A DNA stretch of 7,283 bases from assembly GCA_020851855.1 (NCBI GenBank), contig JADZBY010000301.1, forward strand, positions 1 through 7,283, given 5' to 3'. This DNA is from Anaerolineae bacterium (GTDB lineage Bacteria > Chloroflexota > Anaerolineae > Aggregatilineales > UBA2796). The notes below the pieces were generated by a model. It ran no database searches. It saw nothing but the letters and a program-made list of their open reading frames with translations, and was not told the origin of the DNA. Position numbers and translations under genes: made by a program. Shown here one piece after another: positions 1 through 5,328 of the stretch (position 1 is the first letter of the stretch; the number at the start of each line of letters is the position of its first letter).

Positions 1-704
1 CCCAGGAATTCCAGGCCCGCTTCAGCGACGATGGCATAGATGACGGCGTTGAAGAACGTGGCAGCCACAATGGACATCATGTTGGGCAGGATTTCGACCA
101 GGATGATGCGCGCGCTGCTTTCCCCGGCCACGACGGCGGCAAAGACGAAATCCTTCTCGCGCAGGGAAAGCGTCAGCGAGCGCAGCACTCGCGCGGGCCA
201 TGCCCAGCCGGTAAAGGCCAGGACGAAGACAATTGTGCCCGGCCCAGAGGGCAAGAATGCGGCCAGCGTCACCAGCAGTGGCAGTCCGGGGACTACGAGG
301 AAGATGTTGATCACGAGCGATATCAGTTCGTCTGCGAAGCCGCCGAAATAGCCCGCTGCCATGCCAATGCCGACGCCCAGGGCGGTCGTCGCCAATCCAG
401 CGATGATACCGATGGTGACCGACGTCCGCGTCCCCCAGATCATCTGCTTCAGTACGTCCTGCCCCTGTCCGGTCGTCCCAAGAGGAAACGCCGCCGAGGG
501 AGCCTGACGCGGACGTCCGACGAATTGGTTCGGATCGCCGGGCGCGAGCAAAGGCGCAAGCAAGGCGATCAGGACGAATATCAGCAGCACGGCGGCGCCG
601 AATGCGGCTTTGCGGTTACGCAGGATGGCCGAGATCGGGCGCAAGCGCCGCGTTACGGATTTCCCGCTCGATTCAACCAGTGAAGCGCCCAGACGTAGGT
701 TCAT
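1..704 (-). CDS. Dipeptide/oligopeptide-type ABC transporter permease, DppC/OppC family (partial, C-terminus off window)
   Basis: Inner-membrane permease that would pair with the DppB-like protein encoded just upstream to form the channel of a family-5 (peptide/nickel/oligosaccharide) importer. About 234 residues are visible; the family usually has 280-300, so the last two membrane segments lie beyond position 1. A first membrane helix is at residues 34-54. The periplasmic signature PLGTTGQGQDVLKQMIWGTR (74-93) matches the family's LGTDxxGRD-type motif. Hydrophobic segments follow at 96-118, 128-150 and 155-172. The EAA loop that docks the ATPase is at 187-208 (G194, then I-L-P-N at 205-208). 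The visible end, LEFLG, matches the family's usual SFLGLG region. The ATG at 704 has a GTGAGG Shine-Dalgarno 10 nt upstream, in the 16-bp gap after the dppB-like stop, so the two genes are almost certainly co-transcribed. Family assignment is firm; the substrate is not known. Confidence 0.95.
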   Translation of the reverse strand, partial: MNLRLGASLVESSGKSVTRRLRPISAILRNRKAAFGAAVLLIFVLIALLAPLLAPGDPNQFVGRPRQAPSAAFPLGTTGQGQDVLKQMIWGTRTSVTIGIIAGLATTALGVGIGMAAGYFGGFADELISLVINIFLVVPGLPLLVTLAAFLPSGPGTIVFVLAFTGWAWPARVLRSLTLSLREKDFVFAAVVAGESSARIILVEILPNMMSIVAATFFNAVIYAIVAEAGLEFL

Positions 705-720
705 CGTGAAGTAGCCTCAC

Positions 721-1698
721 TTACCTTGCGCGGACGCGCGGATCGAGCCTGGAATAGAGCAAGTCCACGATGAAGTTCGCGCCGAGCACACCGAACGTGA
801 TCATGAGGAATAACCCCTGCATCAGGGGATAGTCCAGGTTCGTGACGGCTTTGATAAGCTGGAAGCCCAGGCCCGGATAGGAAAACACGATCTCGGTTAG
901 TAGTGCGCCGCTCAAGATGAAGCCGAGCGACATGCCGAACGACGTAATATTCGGCAACAGCGCATTGCGCAGGGCATAGTGGAAGACAATGCGGCCTTCG
1001 GGCAGCCCTTTTGCCTCGGCCATGGTGATGTAGTCTTCCGCGAGCACGCCCACAAGCGTGTTGCGCATTCCCAGCACCCACCCGCCGACTGAGACCAGCA
1101 CAATCGTCCCCGCGGGAAGGATCAGGTGATGGATCACGCTGCCGATGAATGGCCAACTCCATTCCGGCGACAGGTTCAGGTCGTATGAGTGCGCCATCGG
1201 CATCCAGCCCAGGCTGAAGGCCAGCGCGTACAGGACGAGCATCGCCAGCCAGAAATAGGGGAAGGAGCCGATGAAGATGAGCAGCGGTGGCATGATGGAG
1301 TCCAGCCGCCCACCGCGCCGCCAACCCACGATGACGCCCAGTGTTGTGCCGACGAGGTAGCTAATGGTCAGCGCCACGATGCCCAGAAGGAGCGTCCAGC
1401 CGATGCTGGTCACGATGACATCACTGACGCGCGCCGGAAACGACGATATGGATACCCCGAAGTCGCCGCGCAAGACGTGGCTGAGGTACGTGACGTACTG
1501 GTCGAGCAGCGGGCCTTCGGTGAAGCCATAGGCTGCCTTCAGAACCGCCAGTTCTTCGGGTTTCATCCGTCCGGCCAGCCGGATGAAGATTTGGGTCGCC
1601 GGATCGCCGGGCATGGTGCGGGGCAGGATGAAGTTGAGGGTCAGTGAAGCCCACGCTGCTATTGCATACAGGCCGATCCGTCTTAGCAGGTATCTCAT
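721..1698 (-). CDS. Dipeptide/oligopeptide-type ABC transporter permease, DppB/OppB family
   Basis: Full-length 325-residue inner-membrane permease, the usual length for DppB-type subunits. It starts with the family's typical MRYLLRRIG and a first helix at about 8-26. The periplasmic part carries PGDP (30-33) and a helical region with LRGDFGVSI (76-84). Further membrane helices are at about 99-126, 136-163, 190-211, 250-270 and 293-314. The ATPase-docking EAA loop is at 225-250 (MAEAKGLPEGRI to ALLPN). The C-terminal signature FSYPGLGF (272-279), then LDYPLMQG (288-295) and SRLDPRVR (316-323), is diagnostic. The ATG at 1698 lacks a strong Shine-Dalgarno; AGAAGAAAG lies somewhat far upstream. 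It follows the solute-binding protein gene after a 189-bp spacer with a stem-loop and precedes the dppC-like gene by 16 bp. Family assignment is very secure; substrate specificity cannot be read from a permease. Confidence 0.97.
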   Translation of the reverse strand: MRYLLRRIGLYAIAAWASLTLNFILPRTMPGDPATQIFIRLAGRMKPEELAVLKAAYGFTEGPLLDQYVTYLSHVLRGDFGVSISSFPARVSDVIVTSIGWTLLLGIVALTISYLVGTTLGVIVGWRRGGRLDSIMPPLLIFIGSFPYFWLAMLVLYALAFSLGWMPMAHSYDLNLSPEWSWPFIGSVIHHLILPAGTIVLVSVGGWVLGMRNTLVGVLAEDYITMAEAKGLPEGRIVFHYALRNALLPNITSFGMSLGFILSGALLTEIVFSYPGLGFQLIKAVTNLDYPLMQGLFLMITFGVLGANFIVDLLYSRLDPRVRAR

Positions 1699-1813
1699 CA
1701 GAGCGAGCGCTTTCTTCTAGTCACGCCACCGAGGTTGGCATCGCTGCCCTCAAGGAGCAAAACGCAGCAGGGCGATCTTGGTAGCTCATGTTACAGGGTC
1801 GATACGTCACACT

Positions 1814-1861
1814 GCTGGCGCTGCCCGGCGCGGCGGGTTCGGCACACACCGGGCAGCCAGC
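1814..1861 (-). repeat. Intercistronic inverted repeat (putative mRNA-stabilising stem-loop)
   Basis: Perfect 9-bp arms (GCTGCCCGG at 1820-1828 and CCGGGCAGC at 1849-1857) are extended by 4 more pairs (GCTG at 1814-1817 with CAGC at 1858-1861) across a 2-nt bulge, leaving a 20-nt loop. The stem is very GC-rich and begins 26 nt after the stop codon of the solute-binding protein gene. No U-tract follows in the minus-strand transcript, so it does not look like a simple intrinsic terminator. In several binding-protein operons (malE-malF is the classic case) a stem-loop here protects the upstream mRNA from 3' decay, so that the binding protein is made in excess over the permeases. That role is inferred for this site; the inverted repeat itself is seen directly. 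The rest of the 1699-1887 spacer shows nothing else. Confidence 0.6.
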
Positions 1862-1887
1862 GGTCTACAGGTCAAATGGGGGTATGG

Positions 1888-3552
1888 TTATTCCTTTGGC
1901 CTCACGGTCGTGAGCACGATCAGGCGCTCGTTGGCGGACGGCTGGCCGACCGCATACGGATCGTCGGCATTGGGCCATCCCACGAAGCGCCGTGTGCTGT
2001 ATTCCATCCACGCCGGGCCGGAATACAACGGCAGCGTGGGGACCAACTCGGCAAAGCGGTGTTGCAGTTCGGTGATGATGCGGCGGTGCTCCTGCTCATC
2101 GGATGTCGCCGCAAAGGCTTCGACTAGATCGGTAGCGGTGGGGTCCCCAAAGCGGCCCCAGTTCTCGCCAGCGGACGTACCCACCGGCTGGACTGTGCTC
2201 GTGCTCATCAGGCCGCGATAGTACTCGAAGGGCGTCGCGCCGCCGTTCGTCCAAGCCATGGACATGTCGAACTCGCCGCGCGAGAGCTTGTCGTACCACG
2301 TCGGTCCTTCAAATGTCGCCAGCGTCACGTCCAGGCCGATGTCCTTGAAGTTGGTCGTCATGATCTGGGAGGAGGCGACCATGTCCGTCGAGGCGGGCAC
2401 GGCGATGATTTCGAAGCGCATGGGCGTCCCGTCGGGCATGGTGCGGATGCCGTCCGTCCCACGCGGATAGCCCGCTTCGTCGAGCAGAGCATTCGCCTTG
2501 TCTGGGTCATAGGTTACCCACTCGGCGTTCACCAGTTCCGGGTCTTTCCAGGCCTGGTACACGTCGCTCAGGCCGGTACCATCTACGGCATTGGCGTAGC
2601 CGTTCATGCCGATGGCGACGACCTGCGCGCGGTTAATCGCCATGCTCAGCGCCTTGCGCACGTTCGGATCGTCGAAAGGCTTGCGCGTGGTATTCACGTA
2701 CAGCGGCACGACGACGGTGGGTGGGAACCAGTAATGGTTGTTTTCCGGGTCCTTGGCGACGAACGTGGTTTCGATGTCGGGGATGAACTGGTTGCCCCAG
2801 TCGTTGTCGCCGTTGACAGTCGCCAGCACCGCCGCATCGTTGCTGGCATACGCCGGGAGACGAATGCCCTGGATATAGGGCTTGCACGGCTGCCAGTAGT
2901 TCGGATTGCGGTGAATCTCGTAAACCTGATCCTTGAACTCAGCAATCTCGGTGAACGGGCCGGTCGCCACCGGGTCCGGGTTGGTGAAGGTCAGCGGGTC
3001 CTCAACATCCTTCCAGATGTGCTCCGGGACGATGATCTGGCCGCCGATGTCGTAGATGGCGGGGGTGTAGACGCGGTTGAAGCTGAAGTCAACCTGCGTA
3101 TCGCTCACCGCCTCAACCTTCGTGAGGTAGCTCCACATGCCCACACTGCCGAACAGGGTATTCAGCAGGTTGAACGTGTACGCCACGTCGTTCGCCGTAA
3201 AGGGTTCGCCATCCGACCACGAGACGCCCTCGCGCGTCATGATGCTGAGGGAGAGATTGTCGTCGCTCCACGAATACTCCGTGCCCAGCCAGGGAACCAT
3301 CTCGCCCCGGATGTAGTTGTAGATGAAGAGCGGCTCGTAAATGCCATAGAACGTCGGGTACAAGCTGCCAGAAGCGAATGGCCCGAAGTTACGCACCCAG
3401 GTCGTGTTTCCCTCAAACGAGATGGTCAGAATGCCCTTCGGCTCTGGGCAGGAATCTTGCGCGGAAGTGACCGCCGCTGCGGGAGCGGAGATGCATACCG
3501 CGACGATGGCGAGCGTCAGGAAAAGACGAATGATGCTATATCCCGTTTTCAT
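1888..3552 (-). CDS. Extracellular solute-binding protein, family 5 (SBP_bac_5), oligopeptide or oligosaccharide type
   Basis: Exported receptor that captures substrate and delivers it to the DppBC-like permeases encoded downstream. The chosen ATG at 3552 gives 554 residues and is preceded 7 nt upstream by GAGGG. The reading frame is open for 86 more codons, but those overlap the coiled-coil gene and read as nonsense. The signal peptide has K2 and R9, a hydrophobic core at 10-23 and a likely cut after TSA (31). The residue before C20 is V, so there is no proper lipobox, and the protein is probably cleaved by signal peptidase I. Family-5 landmarks are IYEPLFIYN (71-79), the WSDGEPFTANDVAYTF block (112-127), ATGPF (196-200), RNPNYW (215-220) and a DPNVRKALSMAINR block. 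The late motif FVGWPNADDPYA resembles oligosaccharide-binding relatives more than DppA, though this is weak evidence. The mature protein has only two cysteines (C35, C223), a possible disulfide. Confidence 0.93.
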   Translation of the reverse strand: MKTGYSIIRLFLTLAIVAVCISAPAAAVTSAQDSCPEPKGILTISFEGNTTWVRNFGPFASGSLYPTFYGIYEPLFIYNYIRGEMVPWLGTEYSWSDDNLSLSIMTREGVSWSDGEPFTANDVAYTFNLLNTLFGSVGMWSYLTKVEAVSDTQVDFSFNRVYTPAIYDIGGQIIVPEHIWKDVEDPLTFTNPDPVATGPFTEIAEFKDQVYEIHRNPNYWQPCKPYIQGIRLPAYASNDAAVLATVNGDNDWGNQFIPDIETTFVAKDPENNHYWFPPTVVVPLYVNTTRKPFDDPNVRKALSMAINRAQVVAIGMNGYANAVDGTGLSDVYQAWKDPELVNAEWVTYDPDKANALLDEAGYPRGTDGIRTMPDGTPMRFEIIAVPASTDMVASSQIMTTNFKDIGLDVTLATFEGPTWYDKLSRGEFDMSMAWTNGGATPFEYYRGLMSTSTVQPVGTSAGENWGRFGDPTATDLVEAFAATSDEQEHRRIITELQHRFAELVPTLPLYSGPAWMEYSTRRFVGWPNADDPYAVGQPSANERLIVLTTVRPKE

Positions 3553-3591
3553 AGGGAGTCCCTCGTTTCGTGAAACTATCTGAAAGAGATA
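3553..3591 (-). promoter_or_regulatory. Leader of the solute-binding protein gene with Shine-Dalgarno and small dyads
   Basis: Three short symmetric elements lie side by side just upstream of the binding-protein start. On the plus strand they are AGGGAGTCCCT (3553-3563, 5-bp arms around one base, covering the Shine-Dalgarno), GTTTC/GAAAC separated by GT (3565-3576), and TATCT/AGATA with a 5-nt loop (3577-3591). They could be protein-binding sites or, for the third, a tiny RNA hairpin. I see no convincing -35/-10 pair in the 94-bp spacer 3553-3646, and no terminator after the upstream coiled-coil gene, so read-through from upstream is possible. Each dyad alone is short enough to occur by chance. 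Confidence 0.3.
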
Positions 3592-3646
3592 TTCATGGCT
3601 GTTGCTACACAGGAGCACAATACGGCTGGTTGGTTTTCTCCTCTCG

Positions 3647-3859
3647 TCAGGTACGGACATCCGGTGACGCGGGGGATGGGGGCGAACCACCCTCTCCTTG
3701 TTGCAGAAGCTCTTCGAGAATCTGGATTGCCCCGGCAATGCGGAGCAGCCCATCGCGCAGATCGGCGCGCTGCCTGTCAAGCTCGGACAGGCGCGCCGTG
3801 CCCTGTTCAAATTCCGCCTTCAATTCCTGCAAACGCTGCCGAAGTTGTTCGACGTTCAT
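3647..3859 (-). CDS. Small coiled-coil protein (phage-structural-like), 70 residues
   Basis: Short protein whose first 55 residues form an amphipathic, heptad-like helix rich in L, E, Q and R (LRQRLQELKAEFEQ at 6-19, LSELDRQRADLRDGLLR at 24-40, then AGAIQILEELLQQ at 42-54). It ends in a flexible Gly/Pro/Ser tail (56-70). No signal peptide or membrane segment is seen. Its ATG at 3859 lies 15 nt after the stop of the tail-fibre-like gene with GAGG 6 nt upstream, so the two are probably translated from one mRNA. Small coiled-coil proteins of this style, including an AIQxLExLL-like helix end, often occur near tail-fibre or lysis genes in phage genomes; I rely on memory for that resemblance. A role in oligomerising with or chaperoning the neighbouring protein is inference. 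Clean heptad pattern, ribosome-binding site and packing support a real gene. Confidence 0.75.
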   Translation of the reverse strand: MNVEQLRQRLQELKAEFEQGTARLSELDRQRADLRDGLLRIAGAIQILEELLQQGEGGSPPSPASPDVRT

Positions 3860-3874
3860 GCCTTGCCTCGGTGT

Positions 3875-5068
3875 TCAATCCAACGCAGCCACGACACCAC
3901 CGGCCATTTTCCCGCTGGGAAGGCGCACTTTCACCATCAACTGCCCAACGCTCTCGTCAAAGTAGAAGATCGCCATGCTTTCACTGGAAAACTCGGCGTC
4001 GTCCGGCTCGCCCGCCATAACAGCCTGCGCTACTCGCCCACCGGGCGTCACTGTGAGCCGTTCCACGAGTACACTGTCTGATTCGCCATGAATGCGCTGC
4101 ATCAGGCGAAGAGCGGGCGGCAAGCTGGCCGGGCTGCGGTTTTCGGCCACGATATAGAAGGTGTTCGCCAGTTCGTCTGCCTGTGCGTTCCCATAGCCGA
4201 GCGCTCCGATGCGATGTCCAGCGTCACTCAGGAAACGGATGGCGCTATGACCGCCGATAGCGCGATTCTGGACGGTCATGGCCTCGCCGTCGATGTGTGG
4301 GCGGATGGTGAGCCGTCCATCCCATCCGATCTTGAGGGCGGGCGTGCGCTGGTTGAACGGCACAGAAATGTCGTAGAAATGGATGTCGCCGTTCGGCACA
4401 AATTCCTGCCGGACGTAGAAATAACCGCGCTCTCTGGCCCAGCCGTTCTCAAAGACGCCGCTCTGAACGAAGCGAATTGGCGACGGGGCCGTTGGCGGGA
4501 ATGGGTTGCCGTCCACATCGTGCATGGGGAAATTGGGATTGGGGTTGCCCGACTCGATATAGATGCTCTCGTACCACGGATAGGCGGCAGTTTCTTCGGC
4601 TGAAATGGCCGTGTTGCCGTAACCGAACGATCCCATCTCCCAGCCGCCGCGTTCCAGGACGCGCAATGTCGAGAAGGAGCCGTTGCCCGGCACGGTGTTC
4701 CGAATCGCCATCGTGTTCTGGTTCGTCCAGCTATTCTCGAAGTAAAACTCCGAGTTGATGGCCCGCGCGGCGATATTCCCCGAAATGCTCACCGTCGCCG
4801 GAATGGTGAACGTCTCGGCGTGCATCCCGGTCCCGCCCGTGAGGATCGGCTCGCTCAGGCCATACAGCAATCGTTGGCGGCCATCCGTCTCACGGAGTAG
4901 CGTGTCGCGTAAGCCACCGTCCGCGGCGAACTTCGGGATCGTGCCCTCTGTGCCACGGTTGAGCAGGTTGGCAATCGTCAGTTTGCGCGTTCCCTGGGCA
5001 GTGCTGACGAGGAGTATGTCCGAGGGTGAAGGAGCGGTTGTTTCACGGTAGTCGTCAAATTGAGGCAT
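3875..5068 (-). CDS. Phage tail-fibre/adhesin-like protein with duplicated beta-rich module
   Basis: 397-residue protein, probably elongated and trimeric, not assignable to a named family. The N-terminal 15-36 (SDILLVSTAQGTRKLTIANLL) resembles attachment segments that begin many phage tail fibres or spikes. Residues 40-130 are beta-rich (ETFTIPATVSISGNIA). Two related modules follow: one starts at 134 with GSFGYGN (146-152), YIESGN and PIRFVQ, and ends near LKIGWDGRLTI (245-255); the second starts at 276 with GALGYGN (288-294), YIVAEN and ALRLMQ, and ends near LTVTPGGRV (338-346). The C-terminal domain (about 356-397: SMAIFYFDES, then LMVKVRLPSGK) resembles endings I associate with phage-like or surface proteins. 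No signal peptide is visible. The ATG at 5068 lies 2 nt after the upstream stop, and its AGGGAG overlaps that stop region. No capsid, tail-tube, integrase or lysis genes are in view, so a whole prophage is not supported here. A surface adhesin or domesticated fibre is possible. Confidence 0.75.
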   Translation of the reverse strand: MPQFDDYRETTAPSPSDILLVSTAQGTRKLTIANLLNRGTEGTIPKFAADGGLRDTLLRETDGRQRLLYGLSEPILTGGTGMHAETFTIPATVSISGNIAARAINSEFYFENSWTNQNTMAIRNTVPGNGSFSTLRVLERGGWEMGSFGYGNTAISAEETAAYPWYESIYIESGNPNPNFPMHDVDGNPFPPTAPSPIRFVQSGVFENGWARERGYFYVRQEFVPNGDIHFYDISVPFNQRTPALKIGWDGRLTIRPHIDGEAMTVQNRAIGGHSAIRFLSDAGHRIGALGYGNAQADELANTFYIVAENRSPASLPPALRLMQRIHGESDSVLVERLTVTPGGRVAQAVMAGEPDDAEFSSESMAIFYFDESVGQLMVKVRLPSGKMAGGVVAALD

Positions 5069-5070
5069 CT

Positions 5071-5253
5071 CTAGCTCCCTCGTATTTGTTTCCCGGCGCT
5101 ATCCAGGATAGGGTAATCGTCGTCGTCAAAAAGACTTTCCTCACCGCTTGCGAGCGCCTTCCGTCGCATGGGCAGGCTCTTGCATAGCCACAGTAGGACG
5201 ATGCCCTTCAAAAACTGGCGGCGACTGACAAGACGCGATAACACAGTAGGCAA
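5071..5253 (-). CDS. Twin-arginine-motif mini-protein (about 57-60 residues), unknown function
   Basis: Contains a textbook twin-arginine core SRRQFLKG (residues 10-17 from the TTG start), then a short hydrophobic run IVLLWLC (18-24) interrupted by lysine. A second basic patch (MRRK, 29-32) precedes ALASGEE, where a cut after ALA (33-35) is conceivable. The tail is acidic (DDDD at 43-46). The Tat pathway exports folded proteins, usually carrying far more than 25 residues of cargo, so this is either an orphan signal-like peptide, a small membrane-associated protein or a relic. The start is uncertain: TTG at 5253 has AAGAG only 2 nt away, whereas GTG at 5244 has it 11 nt away and gives 57 residues; no ATG fits. 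It is the first gene after the divergent intergenic region and abuts the tail-fibre-like gene by 2 nt, suggesting one transcript. Confidence 0.6.
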   Translation of the reverse strand: MPTVLSRLVSRRQFLKGIVLLWLCKSLPMRRKALASGEESLFDDDDYPILDSAGKQIRGS

Positions 5254-5328
5254 TTCTCTTACGCTGTCCCACCCTCATTCAATCATGTTTTCGGGGTAGG
5301 GTAGCGAAGTAGGGTAGCAGTTCGGTCC
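5254..5328. promoter_or_regulatory. Divergent intergenic region between the minus-strand cluster and the HTH-TPR regulator
   Basis: This 75-bp space must carry the signals for the regulator gene and probably the promoter for the minus-strand cluster. I cannot point to a convincing sigma-70 -35/-10 pair on either strand. The most AT-rich part is 5277-5292, around AATCATGTTTT. The regulator's ATG at 5329 lacks a good Shine-Dalgarno; the nearest candidate, AGGG at 5311-5314, is 14 nt away. The main visible element is the 10-bp direct repeat described separately. The short divergent arrangement is typical of a regulator controlling both itself and its neighbour. Confidence 0.5.
5296..5318 (+). 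repeat. Tandem 10-bp direct repeat, candidate operator
   Basis: GTAGGGTAGC occurs at 5296-5305 and again, identically, at 5309-5318, separated by GAA, giving a period of 13 bp. The hexamer GGGTAG also occurs a third time at 5294-5299, overlapping the first copy. The repeat ends 10 bp before the regulator's start codon, in the only shared upstream region of the two divergent units. Its position suits binding by the helix-turn-helix protein encoded next to it, with autorepression as the simplest effect; that is inference. Confidence 0.5.

Noticed and set aside
701..1324. 207-residue minus-strand ORF overlapping the dppB-like gene
   Set aside because: It lies in another frame within a full-length, clearly recognisable permease gene and is dominated by His, Arg and Ala.
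2734..3573. 279-residue plus-strand ORF opposite the solute-binding protein gene
   Set aside because: It is an antisense shadow in a GC-rich gene. Its Arg/Val-rich composition mirrors the codons of the real protein and it shows no recognisable domain.
3553..3810. 86-codon N-terminal extension of the solute-binding protein frame (start at 3810)
   Set aside because: It overlaps the coiled-coil gene in another frame and reads as low-quality Arg/Ser/Pro-rich sequence. The ATG at 3552 has a good Shine-Dalgarno and opens directly into a signal peptide.
3647..5253. Complete prophage or contractile injection system
   Set aside because: Only fibre-like and coiled-coil proteins are present. No capsid, sheath, tube, baseplate, terminase, integrase or lysis gene is seen, and the next genes are an ordinary transporter.
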